Assembly: GCA_900104495.1 (NCBI GenBank)
Contig: FMXS01000017.1
Coordinates: 1 to 64,000 of the forward strand
Origin: Ruminococcaceae bacterium FB2012
GTDB taxonomy: Bacteria; Bacillota; Clostridia; Oscillospirales; Ruminococcaceae
Reading direction: 5' to 3'
Length of the DNA: 64,000 nt
Shown: positions 35,174-44,263 of the stretch, piece by piece
How the letters are laid out: the number at the start of each line of letters is the position of its first letter
Position numbering within the stretch: position 1 is the stretch's first letter
The notes under the pieces: model-generated
What the model was told of the DNA's origin: nothing
Database searches by the model: none
Seen by the model: only the letters and a program-made list of their open reading frames with translations
Translations under genes and position numbers: made by a program

Positions 35174-35836
35174 TTATTCCGTCATAAGGGCGCGGAGCTC
35201 CGCCAGCAGCTTCTTTTCCCGCCGGGAGACCTGCACCTGGGTCATTCCGAGAGCGGCGGCGGTGACGGACTGGGTCTTGCCTTGAAAATAGCGGAGAAAT
35301 ATCAGACGGCGGTCCTCCGGCGGGAGGGCTGAAAGAGCCTGATGCAGGCCGAGACGGTCGGTGATCTCGGCTTCCGGAGAAGGAGTCGGAAGGTCAGTCT
35401 CGGAGTTGTCGGAGCCTTCGGCGTCGGAGGTAAGGCTGACGGGAGGCAGAGCCGCTTCAAGGGCCTCGGCGATAAGCTCCGGCTCCTCGCCTGTCAGCTC
35501 CGCCAGTTCGGAGACGGTGGGCTCCCGGGATTCCCTCAGCAGAAAGCGCTCCCGCTCTCTTGTAAGGCGCAGGGAGAGCTCCTTTAAGCTTCGGCTGACC
35601 TTCACGGTGCCGCCGTCCCGGAAGAGACGGCGTATCTCTCCGAGTATGACCGGCACCGCATAAGTGGAGAACCTCACGCCCCGCCCGGCGTCAAAGGCCT
35701 TAGCCGCCTTGATAAGCCCCAAACATCCGGCGCCGTAAAGATCGTCGTATTCGATGCCCTTGCCCCGGAAGCGGTTGGCACATAAATGAACGAGCCCCAC
35801 GTTTTCCTCCGCGAGGCGGTCAGCTTCGGGTCTCAT
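35174..35836 (-). CDS. sigF: Forespore sigma factor SigF
   Basis: Sigma-F is the first forespore-specific sigma factor. The 220-residue product shows region 2 (YDDLYGAGCLGLIKAAKAFD, VRFSTYAVPVILGEIRRLF), a KVSRSLKELSLRL region 3 start and region 4.2 (TQSVTAAALGMTQVQVSRREKK). The start is the ATG at 35836 (MRPEADRLAEENVGLV), which overlaps the end of spoIIAB by 17 bases, implying coupled translation. It is slightly shorter than Bacillus SigF (255 residues), lacking part of the N-terminus. As the third gene of spoIIAA-spoIIAB-sigF its identity is firm. Confidence 0.95.
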   Translation of the reverse strand: MRPEADRLAEENVGLVHLCANRFRGKGIEYDDLYGAGCLGLIKAAKAFDAGRGVRFSTYAVPVILGEIRRLFRDGGTVKVSRSLKELSLRLTRERERFLLRESREPTVSELAELTGEEPELIAEALEAALPPVSLTSDAEGSDNSETDLPTPSPEAEITDRLGLHQALSALPPEDRRLIFLRYFQGKTQSVTAAALGMTQVQVSRREKKLLAELRALMTE

Positions 35837-36287
35837 CGGCGGGCTTTCTGGTGCGGAGAGCGCGCAGCATAGTGACGGCGGTGCCATGCCCGGGGCGGCT
35901 GCGTACCCGCAGTTTGTCGGTAAAGCTCTCCATAATTGCGAAGCCGAGGCCGGCGCGCTCCTCGTCGGGAGCGGTGGTGAACAGGGGCTCCCGGGCCTTG
36001 TCGATGTCGCTGATGCCGCAGCCCTTGTCGGATATGCTTATGTAAAGGCGGCAGCCCTCAAGCAGCCGCAGCTCCATTCTGATCTCGCCGACGGTATCGC
36101 GGTAGGCGTGGACGATGCAGTTCGTCACCGCCTCGGAAACGGCGGTCTTGATCTCGCTGAGCTCGTCGAGGGCGGGGTCCAGCGAGGAAACGAACCCCGA
36201 CACCGCCAATCTTGCAAAGCGCTCGTTCTCCGAAAGGCTTGGGAACCGCAGCGTCACGCGGTTGATTATCTTATCCTTAGTTTTCAT
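35820..36287 (-). CDS. spoIIAB: Anti-sigma F factor SpoIIAB
   Basis: SpoIIAB is a kinase and anti-sigma factor that holds sigma-F inactive and phosphorylates SpoIIAA. The 155-residue product has the GHKL ATPase fold: N-box ElKTAVSEAVTNCIVHAYR-type motif (EIKTAVSEAVTNCIVHAYR), G1 box ISDKGCGI and G2 region RAGLGFAIMESF. The ATG at 36287 overlaps the spoIIAA stop (ATGA) and follows GAGG 9 bases upstream. Confidence 0.96.
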   Translation of the reverse strand: MKTKDKIINRVTLRFPSLSENERFARLAVSGFVSSLDPALDELSEIKTAVSEAVTNCIVHAYRDTVGEIRMELRLLEGCRLYISISDKGCGISDIDKAREPLFTTAPDEERAGLGFAIMESFTDKLRVRSRPGHGTAVTMLRALRTRKPADETRS

Positions 36288-36634
36288 ATCGTTAAACCTC
36301 CGATCAGACTGCGGCGCTGCTTGAAAACGATGCTGCACAGCCTTTGCACTCCCGCCAGCTCCATGAGCTTTTTGACCTCCGGCTGCGGATTCACCGCGAT
36401 CACACTGCCGCCCAGGTCGGTCATCAGCTTGCATCTGCCGATGATGAGCCCGATGCCGGAACTGTCCATAAAGCTCACATTTCCGAAATCGAGTATCAGC
36501 CGCAGCGGCAGCCGACGCATGATCTCCTCGTCTATGGGCGTCCGCAGGCCCTTGGCCGAACAGTGATCTATATCCCCGGAAAGCTCCGCCAGCACCGTCC
36601 GGGTCTCGCCGTCGTAAAACACACTTACTCCCAT
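36284..36634 (-). CDS. spoIIAA: Anti-sigma F factor antagonist SpoIIAA
   Basis: SpoIIAA is the STAS-domain partner that, when dephosphorylated by SpoIIE, frees sigma-F. The 116-residue protein contains the phosphorylation motif FMDSSGIGL with Ser58-Ser59, at the same position as Ser58 of the Bacillus protein, and AELSGDIDH in the first strands. It is the first gene of the operon; no convincing sigma-H promoter could be assigned in the upstream 100 bases, although the operon is expected to be sigma-H dependent. Confidence 0.95.
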   Translation of the reverse strand: MGVSVFYDGETRTVLAELSGDIDHCSAKGLRTPIDEEIMRRLPLRLILDFGNVSFMDSSGIGLIIGRCKLMTDLGGSVIAVNPQPEVKKLMELAGVQRLCSIVFKQRRSLIGGLTI

Positions 36635-36822
36635 TTTTTACCGTCACGCCTTTCTTTTGATAAATATATGACTGTTGTGCGGCACTCCTGTCAGAACAAG
36701 ATTAATAATACCACGCCCCGGACGGGAAATCTGTCGGTTTCGGAGAGGGGGATGTCCCCCCTCCGCACATTTTTAGCAGAAAACCCGATAAGAAATTTGT
36801 GCAAATTTTTAATAGAATATAT

Positions 36823-36851
36823 TTGCATTTTTCTATGGAATGTTGTATAAT
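36823..36851 (+). promoter_or_regulatory. Promoter of the MraY-type gene and the lipid operon
   Basis: TTGCAT (36823-36828) and TATAAT (36846-36851) with a 17-base spacer, 68 bases upstream of the first start codon. The rest of the 36635-36919 gap holds nothing recognised. Confidence 0.85.
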
Positions 36852-36919
36852 AATATAGTGTGGGCAATAATGCCCCCTTCAGCTGCCCGGAAAATTACGA
36901 TTCAGAGGTTTGAAAATAA

Positions 36920-37888
36920 ATGCTGTATCACTTTTGGAAAGACGATCTGTCCATGCCCTTTGAGGCGATCCTGCTGGTCTGCACCTTCGTGCTGGCCTTC
37001 GCAGGCTTTAAGATATTCGCAAAAATGCTCCCGCGGGATCACGGGCGGGAATTTGCCGTCAACGGCGAACTCTCACAAGGCAAGCCGCGAGGCGCGGGGA
37101 TAATCCTCGTGACGGTGTTCACGCTGTGTACGGCGCTGTTCGCGGAAATGAGCGTCGAAATGATGATATATCTTGCGCTGATCTACGGCGCGATGCTTAC
37201 GGGCTTCCTCGATGACGCCGCCAAGGTGCCATGGGGAGAACTCAAAAAAGGCCTCCTCGATCTGGTGATCTCTGCGGGCACAGCCGTGACCTTTGCGGTG
37301 AACCACTCCACGAAGATCGGCTTTTTCAGCACCTCCTTTACGATACCGATGCCCGTTTACATAATACTTGCCACCGGCCTTGTATGGATGAGCATAAACG
37401 TGGTCAACTGCTCCGACGGTGTTGACGGCCTCTGCGGGACCCTTTCGATGATCTCGATCTTCCTGTTCACGCGGATGATGGGCCTTTACGGCTCCTTCGG
37501 AGTGTCCTCTGCCCCGCTGGTGATGCTGGCGGTGCTGGCGGCCTATCTGTGGTTCAACTGCTCTCCCAGCCAGATGCTCATGGGCGATGCGGGCTCCCGG
37601 GCCCTGGGCGTGTTCATAGCGATCATGGCGATGCAGTCGGGACGGCCCTTCCTGTTCATACCCTTCGTGCTGGTGATGATACTGGACGGCGGATTGGGGC
37701 TGGTAAAGCTCTCCGTAAGGCGCCTTACCCACTCCACCACCTTCATGGACGGGATACGCACTCCCCTCCACGACCACGCAAGAAAGCTCAAGGGCTGGAG
37801 CGATACTCAGGTAGTCATCCGCTTCGCGCTGATACAGCTTATCCTCGGAGCGACGGTGCTGTTTATGGTGGCAAGATCGTTTTTCTGA
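36920..37888 (+). CDS. MraY-family phospho-N-acetylmuramoyl-pentapeptide transferase
   Basis: A polytopic membrane enzyme of 322 residues (about ten TM segments) that transfers phospho-sugar from a UDP-sugar to undecaprenyl phosphate. Motifs of the GPT superfamily are seen: TGFLDDAAK (DDxxK), NCSDGVDGLCG (the NLTDGLDGLA block), LMGDAGSRALG (GDxGSxxLG) and RTPLHDHARK, close to the PLHHH of true MraY. This makes MraY, which forms lipid I, the best call, although it lies outside a dcw cluster and WecA/TagO-like sugars cannot be excluded. It heads an operon with three membrane-lipid genes. Confidence 0.78.
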   Translation: MLYHFWKDDLSMPFEAILLVCTFVLAFAGFKIFAKMLPRDHGREFAVNGELSQGKPRGAGIILVTVFTLCTALFAEMSVEMMIYLALIYGAMLTGFLDDAAKVPWGELKKGLLDLVISAGTAVTFAVNHSTKIGFFSTSFTIPMPVYIILATGLVWMSINVVNCSDGVDGLCGTLSMISIFLFTRMMGLYGSFGVSSAPLVMLAVLAAYLWFNCSPSQMLMGDAGSRALGVFIAIMAMQSGRPFLFIPFVLVMILDGGLGLVKLSVRRLTHSTTFMDGIRTPLHDHARKLKGWSDTQVVIRFALIQLILGATVLFMVARSFF

Positions 37889-37921
37889 TCCGCAATCAAA
37901 ACACGATTGGAGATATTCCTT

Positions 37922-39004
37922 TTGAAGAAGAAATCCTTGATATACGTTTTCAACGTCCTGTTCATCGCTCTGATCGGCGTGCTTACCTTCAGGCTGGTGT
38001 TCAAGGACAGGGCCTTCGGGCAGATACTTGACGACCTCGACAAGGCAAACAAGCTCTGGCTCCTGGCGGGAGCGGCGCTGGCAATACTGTTTGTGGCGGG
38101 CGAAGCGGTCATCATCAGGTATATGCTGGGGCTTTTCCGCGAGAAGATACCGCTTCGGCGCTGTCTGAAATACAGCTTCATCGGGTTTTTCTACAGCTAC
38201 ATAACCCCCTCCGCTTCGGGCGGACAGCCGGCACAGATGTACTATATGAAGAAGGACGGCATCAAGCTGGGTCATTCGTCGCTGACAATGCTGGTCATCA
38301 CCGTGACCTTCAAGGCGGTGCTGATAGTTTTCGGAGCGGTGTTCCTGCTTATCGGGCGGGACTTCGTCATCGAAAACACCGGGGATTATTTCTGGCTGAT
38401 AATCGTGGGCTTCGGGCTGAACCTGGCCTACACGGCGGGGCTGCTGATGCTGCTGCTGAAGCCGAAGTCCGCCTGCAAGCTGATAAACAGCATCGTAAGG
38501 CTGCTGTGCAGGATAGGCCTTATCGGACCGGAGAAAAGACAGCGCTGCTTCAAGCGGGTCATCCGGCTTGAAAGGACCTACAAGGAAGGCGCGGAGTACA
38601 TCCGCACTCACTTCGGGACGGTGGCAAAGGTCTTTGCCATGACCTGCGTGCAAAGGCTGTTCTTCTTCGCGGTGACCTGGGTGGTCTACAAGAGCTACGG
38701 CCTTTCGGGAACAAGCTTCTTCGGCATCATCACCATGCAGACAATGATTGCGATAAGCGTGGAGATGCTTCCGCTGCCGGGAGCTGCGGGCATCACCGAA
38801 GCCTGCTTCATGGTAATGTTCGGAGGCATCTTCGGCGAGGAACTGGTGAGATCGGGAATGCTTCTCAGCCGCGGACTGACGTTCTATGTCATCCTCTTTG
38901 CGGGAGCAGCCGTGACCCTCGGCGCACATATCATCGCCGTCAGGAAGCAGCGTTCCTCGGAGGAGAAGGAGAAAAGGTCAGCGCGGCAGGAAATGGCAGC
39001 GTGA
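37922..39004 (+). CDS. Lysylphosphatidylglycerol synthase TM region / UPF0104-type flippase-like membrane protein
   Basis: The 360-residue membrane protein (about eight TM segments) matches the UPF0104/LPG_synthase_TM family: SFIGFFYSYITPSASGGQPAQ near residue 85 and EMLPLPGAAGITEACF near residue 280 are the conserved glycine-proline blocks. It lacks the C-terminal lysyltransferase domain of MprF, so it could be a lipid flippase-type protein. I place the start at TTG 37922, 9 bases after GGAG; an alternative TTG at 37907 has no site. It lies between the MraY-type gene and pssA in the same operon, consistent with a role in membrane lipids. Confidence 0.82.
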   Translation: MKKKSLIYVFNVLFIALIGVLTFRLVFKDRAFGQILDDLDKANKLWLLAGAALAILFVAGEAVIIRYMLGLFREKIPLRRCLKYSFIGFFYSYITPSASGGQPAQMYYMKKDGIKLGHSSLTMLVITVTFKAVLIVFGAVFLLIGRDFVIENTGDYFWLIIVGFGLNLAYTAGLLMLLLKPKSACKLINSIVRLLCRIGLIGPEKRQRCFKRVIRLERTYKEGAEYIRTHFGTVAKVFAMTCVQRLFFFAVTWVVYKSYGLSGTSFFGIITMQTMIAISVEMLPLPGAAGITEACFMVMFGGIFGEELVRSGMLLSRGLTFYVILFAGAAVTLGAHIIAVRKQRSSEEKEKRSARQEMAA

Positions 39005-39042
39005 CCCCGTGAAGTTCAAAATCAAATTGGGAGTGTAAAAAC

Positions 39043-39672
39043 ATGATCGGCTTTTATAACTATACCGTGATACTTACCTATCTGAGCCTTTGCTCGGCGG
39101 TGTTCGGCATTACTCAGGTGTTTGAAGGGAACGAGGCGATAGCGGTCATCTGCCTTGTGGTCTCGGGAATATGCGACCTTTTCGACGGAAAAGTCGCCCG
39201 CCACAAGAAGGACAGGACCGAACAGGAAAAGGTGTTCGGCATTCAGATCGACTCTCTTGCGGACCTTGTCTGCTTCGGCGTGCTGCCTGCCTGCATCGGC
39301 TACCACATGGGCTTCAACTACGGCCTGGGCCTTATTTCCTCGCTTATGATCGTGCTTTGCGGACTTATCCGCCTGGGATATTTCAACGTTATGGAAGAGG
39401 AGCGTCAGCGCACCTCCGCCGAGAACCGCAAGGAATATCAGGGTGTTCCCATAACGACTTCGTCCATGCTGCTGCCTTTGGTGTTCATGGGCAAGCACAA
39501 CATCCCGAAAGAAGCCTTCCCCTATGTTTTCCAGGGCTTTGAGATACTGCTGGCGGTGCTTTTCGTAGTCAACATCAGAGTGAAGAAATTCTCCACCCGC
39601 GGCATCGTCATCATGTTTACAATAGGCGCACTGCTCGTCCTCGGCTATCTGAAATTCGGACCCAACGGCTGA
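39043..39672 (+). CDS. pssA: CDP-diacylglycerol--serine O-phosphatidyltransferase
   Basis: This membrane enzyme makes phosphatidylserine from CDP-diacylglycerol and serine. The CDP-alcohol phosphatidyltransferase signature DGx2ARx8Gx3Dx3D is present (DLFDGKVARHKK...FGIQIDSLAD) near residue 44-70. Six hydrophobic segments are seen in 209 residues. It is followed 38 bases on by psd, which decarboxylates the product, so the pair makes phosphatidylethanolamine. Confidence 0.93.
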   Translation: MIGFYNYTVILTYLSLCSAVFGITQVFEGNEAIAVICLVVSGICDLFDGKVARHKKDRTEQEKVFGIQIDSLADLVCFGVLPACIGYHMGFNYGLGLISSLMIVLCGLIRLGYFNVMEEERQRTSAENRKEYQGVPITTSSMLLPLVFMGKHNIPKEAFPYVFQGFEILLAVLFVVNIRVKKFSTRGIVIMFTIGALLVLGYLKFGPNG

Positions 39673-39710
39673 CAGGCGGCGAGACAATAAACAGAAAGGA
39701 ATAATTCAAT

Positions 39711-40580
39711 ATGAAATACCGTGACAGAAGAGGAAACGAATTCGATCAGACTACCGGACAGGACGAGTTCCTCAGCAAGATGTATAACTCGGTGTTCGGA
39801 AGAGCCTGCATGAAGATCTCGGCGCTGCCGCTGTTTTCCAAGATCTCCCGGCTGATACTTGACAGCCGCTTCTCTTCGTACTTTGTGCTTAGATTCGCCG
39901 AGCGCAACGACATCGACATCTTCGATTACGAGAATAAGCTCTACTATTCCTTCAACGACTTCTTCACCCGCCGCATCAAGCCGGGCAGAAGGCGCATCGA
40001 CGCGGGAAAAGATATCGTTATCTCTCCCTCGGACGGCAAGGTCAGCGCCTACGAGATCACAGGCTCCAATGTCTTTGTGGTGAAGAACTCGGTCTATACC
40101 ATTGAATCTCTGCTGCGGGACACCAAGCTGGCAAAGAAGTTTATCGGCGGCACAGCCTTTATCATCCGTCTCACCCCCGACGACTATCACCGCTACTGCT
40201 ACTGCACCGACGGCGAAAAGAGCCACGACCGCTCTATCAAGGGCAGGCTCCACACGGTGAACCCCATAATCAACAAGTATATCCCGGCGTATAAAGAGAA
40301 CAGCCGCGAATACTGCCTTATCAGGACCAGAAACATCGGCGACATCGTTCAGATGGAAGTGGGCACTATGTTCGTCGGCAGGATAACCAACAAGCATCCC
40401 TACGGCAGACGCATCGTGCGCAAGGGCGAGGAAAAGGGCTATTTTGAGTTCGGCGGCTCCACGATCATCCTGCTGACCGAAAAAGGAAAGATCGTTGCCG
40501 ACGAGGACCTGCTGCTCAACACCCGCGAGGGCTTCGAGACCAAGATCCTCCAGGGAGAGACCATAGGCCGCAGGCCGTAA
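39711..40580 (+). CDS. psd: Phosphatidylserine decarboxylase proenzyme
   Basis: Psd converts phosphatidylserine to phosphatidylethanolamine. It is made as a proenzyme that cleaves itself to create a pyruvoyl group; the processing motif, usually LGST, is FGGST (about residues 247-250). Other landmarks are YYSFNDFFTRRIKPGRR, SPSDGKVSAYE, LTPDDYHRYCYC and MVEVGTM-like VQMEVGTMFVG. The 289-residue length fits the family. It is the last of the four-gene lipid operon. Confidence 0.93.
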   Translation: MKYRDRRGNEFDQTTGQDEFLSKMYNSVFGRACMKISALPLFSKISRLILDSRFSSYFVLRFAERNDIDIFDYENKLYYSFNDFFTRRIKPGRRRIDAGKDIVISPSDGKVSAYEITGSNVFVVKNSVYTIESLLRDTKLAKKFIGGTAFIIRLTPDDYHRYCYCTDGEKSHDRSIKGRLHTVNPIINKYIPAYKENSREYCLIRTRNIGDIVQMEVGTMFVGRITNKHPYGRRIVRKGEEKGYFEFGGSTIILLTEKGKIVADEDLLLNTREGFETKILQGETIGRRP

Positions 40581-40656
40581 GACAGATATAGGATAAGCAT
40601 ATCCGCACCTCCGCAGTTTACAGGGGAGAAAAAACAACTTCAAGGGGCATTCAGAG

Positions 40657-42624
40657 ATGATCGGGATAAGCAATTATGCTGAATTTGATAAATACCACGC
40701 CTACGACGGGGACGATCTCGGCGCAACTTATTTCGCCGACAGGACGGTCTTCAAGACCTGGTCGCCCTACGCCACGGGCGTTTATCTTAATCTCTACCTC
40801 GACGGCGAGGGTCCCAATCTGATCGAGACAGTCCCCATGGAGCTGATGAGCCGCGGCGTGTGGGTCGTGGAGCTTATGTACCACGCCGAGGATATTTTCT
40901 ACACCTACACCTACGAATTCGACAACAGGAAAAGATTTGAGACCATAGATATTTACGCCCACGCCTGCGGCATCAACGGCAAGCGGGGGTATCTCACGGA
41001 TATGAAGCGCACGGACCCCGCGGGCTGGGACGAAACGCCCCGCCCCGTCTGTAAGTCGCCCTGCGACGCGGTGGTATATGAGTGCCACGTCCGGGATTTT
41101 TCCATTGACCCTTCCTGCGGCGCCGCCTTCGAGGACAGAGGGCATTTCACCGCCTTTGCCAAGGAAGGCACCCGCTATCACAACGTGACTACCTGTCTGG
41201 ATCATCTGAAGGAGCTGGGGATAACCCACGTTCAGCTGCTGCCCGTCTATGACTATGCCACCGTGGACGAGAGCAAGCCCTTCAAGGCCCAGTACAACTG
41301 GGGCTATGACCCGCTGAATTACAACTGCCTTGAGGGCTCCTATTCCTCCGACGCTTACGACCCCTGCGCAAGGATAAGAGAGTTCAAGCAGCTTATACAG
41401 GCGCTGCACAAAAATGGCATCGGCGTCATTATGGACGTGGTCTACAACCACACCTATTTCACGGAGGAGTCCTCCTTTGAGAAGGCTTTCCCGCGGTACT
41501 ACCACAGGCTGAACAGGGACGGCAGCTTTTCAAACGGCTCCGGCTGCGGCAACGAGACCGCCTCCGAACACGCAATGTACCGCAAGTTTATGATAGATTC
41601 GCTGAAATTCCTGGCGACGGAGTACAAGCTGGACGGCTTCCGTTTCGACCTTATGGGCCTGCACGATATCGAGACCGTGAACCTTATCCGGGACGAGCTC
41701 AACAAGCTGGACCCGCCTCTGCTGATGTACGGTGAGGGCTGGACCGGCGGAGAATCTCCCATGCCCTCGGACAAGCTGGCATACAAATGGAACTCATACA
41801 GCTTCGGAAGAGTCGGGCTGTTCAACGACAACATCCGCGACGCTATCAAGGGCGGGACCTTCAATCCCTACGACATCGGATATATCAGCGGGAACCGCAA
41901 TGCCTGGTCGGTGCTTCGGCGCGGACTGGCAGGCTCTGTGCAGCACTGGCAGCTCCACGGGGCCAACGAGGCCTGCTGGGCCCTTTCTCCGGCCCAGGCC
42001 GTGAATTACATCGAGGCTCACGACAACCACACCCTTTGGGACAAGCTCTCGATCTGCGCGAAGCATTTCTCCCGTGAGGAACGTGTCCGTATGGACAAGC
42101 TGGGAGCGGCGCTGTTCATACTGGCTCAGGGTATGCCGTTTATACAGCTGGGACAGGATTTCCTCCGCTCAAAGCCCCGCATCCCCAAAGAGGGAGAGCC
42201 TGTGAACGAGGTCACCGTCGTCGATCACAACAGCTATAACTCTCCCGATTCCACCAATTCCATAAAGTGGAACGAGAAGTTTGAAAACATAGATGTGTTC
42301 AACTACTACAAGGCGCTGATACGTCTGCGGCGCAACAATCCCCTTTTCCGTCTGCGGACCAAGGAGGATGTGGAGCGGCATATGTATTTCTTCGACACCG
42401 GCGACTGCAATTACATCGCCTACCGCCTGGAGAACGAGTATGACTGCCTTATCGTGGTGTTCAACCCCTACATTGAAGAGCGGCGATTCCTGCTGCCGGA
42501 GGGCAAGTTCTACGTCCGGCTCAACGACCAGGGAAAAATGAACAAATTCCCGATAGGCGGCGACGTGACTATCCCGCCCATTTCGGCAACGGTGTTCAAG
42601 AAGATCAGAAAACAGGCGGAGTAA
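40657..42624 (+). CDS. pulA: Type I pullulanase (GH13)
   Basis: The 655-residue enzyme should hydrolyse alpha-1,6 branches of pullulan, starch or glycogen-derived dextrins. The N-terminal 115 residues look like CBM48 (TYFADRTVFKTWSPYATGVYL). The type I hallmark YNWGYDP is at about 214. Catalytic residues sit in DGFRFDLMGLHD (nucleophile Asp), LLMYGEGWTG (acid Glu) and EAHDNHTLWDK (Asp). There is no signal peptide, so it acts inside the cell. An AAGGGG site precedes the ATG. It lies 22 bases upstream of an NlpC/P60 lipoprotein gene. Confidence 0.93.
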   Translation: MIGISNYAEFDKYHAYDGDDLGATYFADRTVFKTWSPYATGVYLNLYLDGEGPNLIETVPMELMSRGVWVVELMYHAEDIFYTYTYEFDNRKRFETIDIYAHACGINGKRGYLTDMKRTDPAGWDETPRPVCKSPCDAVVYECHVRDFSIDPSCGAAFEDRGHFTAFAKEGTRYHNVTTCLDHLKELGITHVQLLPVYDYATVDESKPFKAQYNWGYDPLNYNCLEGSYSSDAYDPCARIREFKQLIQALHKNGIGVIMDVVYNHTYFTEESSFEKAFPRYYHRLNRDGSFSNGSGCGNETASEHAMYRKFMIDSLKFLATEYKLDGFRFDLMGLHDIETVNLIRDELNKLDPPLLMYGEGWTGGESPMPSDKLAYKWNSYSFGRVGLFNDNIRDAIKGGTFNPYDIGYISGNRNAWSVLRRGLAGSVQHWQLHGANEACWALSPAQAVNYIEAHDNHTLWDKLSICAKHFSREERVRMDKLGAALFILAQGMPFIQLGQDFLRSKPRIPKEGEPVNEVTVVDHNSYNSPDSTNSIKWNEKFENIDVFNYYKALIRLRRNNPLFRLRTKEDVERHMYFFDTGDCNYIAYRLENEYDCLIVVFNPYIEERRFLLPEGKFYVRLNDQGKMNKFPIGGDVTIPPISATVFKKIRKQAE

Positions 42625-42646
42625 ATACCATTCCGGAGATAATGAA

Positions 42647-43561
42647 ATGAAAAGACTTTTACCGATCATAACGGCGGCCTGCCTGCTTGCGGGCTGCGGC
42701 GGTTCCGACAGCAGCGGGGCGGCTCTCAGCAAGGCTGAAACCTCGGCTGTACCTGCGGCAGTCTCCGAACAGAGCGGGGACGTTGCCAAACAGCACGGAA
42801 ATTACGAGAAATATCCCACGGGGTATTACCGCATACCTGCGGGAACTCAGCTTTACGACAGGAACGGCCAGCCCGCCGTGACTGCCGAAGCCGAAAGGCT
42901 CTGCCGCGGCGGTTGGAGCAAAAACGGCCTGGAGCTGACTATGCCCGTGGAGAACGGTCAGAACGAGCTGGGAGAAAAGCAGTACCGCTACGGGGACTTT
43001 TACATAAAGGACGAGGCGGCTATGATCCCCGTCAGCGCCGACGAGGCCCGTCAGAAGGTGGTGGACTACGCTCTTGAAATGAGCCGCAAGCCCAAGCAGA
43101 CCTACACCCTCAGCGGAGAATACGTCAGTGAGGACGAGACCCGCTCCGACTGCTCCGGCATGACCGAACTGGCTTACTTGCAGATAGGACTTTATATGGA
43201 GCATTACACCGTGGCCCAGGCCAACAACGGCGGCACCCCCGTCTTTGACAACATCGAGAAGGTGGGGGAGGATCAGGGAAACGAGGTCTATAAGGTCAAG
43301 GACGAAAATGCCCGCGTGGACTACTCCGCGCTGGAAAAGGGCGATCTGCTGTTCTTCCTCTGCGCCACGAATTCCTCCTCGGACAACGGGCTTTTCACCG
43401 CCGACGGCATCGGCCATGTGGCAATGTATATCGGAGACGGACAAATGGTCCACTTCACCTCCGACTACGGCGACACCAACCACCCCTGCCGCACCGAAGA
43501 CCTGGCCGACTACGAGAACCGGGTGCTTAAAGTGAGAAAAGCAGTACGGTACATATACTAA
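42647..43561 (+). CDS. NlpC/P60-family cell-wall hydrolase lipoprotein
   Basis: The 304-residue lipoprotein has a signal with lipobox LLAGC, then a disordered Ser/Ala stretch. The C-terminal half is an NlpC/P60 cysteine peptidase: catalytic Cys in SDCSGMTELAYLQ and His in GIGHVAMYIGDGQMVHF, with KGDLLFF between them. Such enzymes cut stem-peptide bonds of peptidoglycan. The catalytic core is interrupted by a longer than usual loop (about 195-230). It may act on the wall during growth or germination; that is inference. Confidence 0.85.
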   Translation: MKRLLPIITAACLLAGCGGSDSSGAALSKAETSAVPAAVSEQSGDVAKQHGNYEKYPTGYYRIPAGTQLYDRNGQPAVTAEAERLCRGGWSKNGLELTMPVENGQNELGEKQYRYGDFYIKDEAAMIPVSADEARQKVVDYALEMSRKPKQTYTLSGEYVSEDETRSDCSGMTELAYLQIGLYMEHYTVAQANNGGTPVFDNIEKVGEDQGNEVYKVKDENARVDYSALEKGDLLFFLCATNSSSDNGLFTADGIGHVAMYIGDGQMVHFTSDYGDTNHPCRTEDLADYENRVLKVRKAVRYIY

Positions 43562-43583
43562 CGATTTGCCGCGCTTGGCGGCC

Positions 43584-43617
43584 AAAGCCCGTCAGGATCT
43601 GTTCCCGACGGGCTTTT
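43584..43617 (+). terminator. Terminator after the NlpC/P60 gene
   Basis: AAAGCCCGTC / GACGGGCTTT stem with a 13-base loop followed by TTTGTAT. Confidence 0.82.
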
Positions 43618-43717
43618 TGTATATCACTCACAAAAAGCTGTGCAAAAATCTGTGCAGTATTTCACCATAAATCCTTGAAGGATAAAACGTATATAAATCA
43701 TCGAAGGATGTGAGGCA

Positions 43718-44263
43718 ATGACCGATAAGGAATTCGATCAGAGCATGGAACAGATAATGCGGGGAGAAAAGGAAGGGCTCCGGCGGATCTACGAAGAATA
43801 CGGGACCTTCATCTACAAGACCCTGCTATCGGCTGTGAAGATACCTCAGGACGCTGAGGACCTTACCAGCGACTTGTTCCTGCGGCTCTGGCAGAAAGCA
43901 GAGCAGTACCGGCGCGGAGCGGGGCATAAGGCCTACCTCGCCAGGATCGCGCACAATATGGCGGTGGATCATCTGAGAGCCCGGGGGAAGCTCACATTTA
44001 CCCTGGACGACGATGAGGAAAACTTCGACCCGCCGGACACCGTCCGCACGGACAACGCCGCCGAAAGCGGCATCTCCTTCGATGAAGCGATAAGCTCCCT
44101 GCCGGAGGCGGAGGGCGAGATCGTGAATCTGCATATCGGTCTGGAGCTGACCTTCAAGGAGATAGCCGAGGCGCTTAAAATACCGCTGGGAACTGTGACC
44201 TGGAGATACCGAAGCGCCATAGAGAAGCTCAGAAAAACAGTGAAGGGAGGCACGCTTGTATGA
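43718..44263 (+). CDS. ECF-type RNA polymerase sigma factor
   Basis: The 181-residue protein has the two domains of ECF (sigma-70 group 4) factors: region 2 (DAEDLTSDLFLRLWQKAEQYRRG and YLARIAHNMAVDHLRARGK) and region 4 (LPEAEGEIVNLHIGLELTFKEIAEALKIPLGTVTWRYRSAIEKLR). It directs transcription in response to an envelope signal, normally held by the anti-sigma factor encoded next. The following gene overlaps it by 4 bases. Two GTGTGCA-like or CTGTGCA direct repeats lie upstream (43639-43659), and ATCCTTGAAGGAT at about 43671 is a near-perfect palindrome that could be autoregulatory. Confidence 0.93.
   Translation: MTDKEFDQSMEQIMRGEKEGLRRIYEEYGTFIYKTLLSAVKIPQDAEDLTSDLFLRLWQKAEQYRRGAGHKAYLARIAHNMAVDHLRARGKLTFTLDDDEENFDPPDTVRTDNAAESGISFDEAISSLPEAEGEIVNLHIGLELTFKEIAEALKIPLGTVTWRYRSAIEKLRKTVKGGTLV

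Noticed and set aside
36635..36720. Sigma-H promoter for spoIIAA-spoIIAB-sigF
   Set aside because: AGGAGTG is present, but no matching GAATT -10 element at the right distance was found, so no promoter is claimed.
37073..38929. 618-codon minus-strand frame opposite the MraY-type and flippase-like genes
   Set aside because: It is the antisense of two membrane-protein genes with clear motifs on the plus strand; the product is His/Arg/Gln-rich noise with no site.
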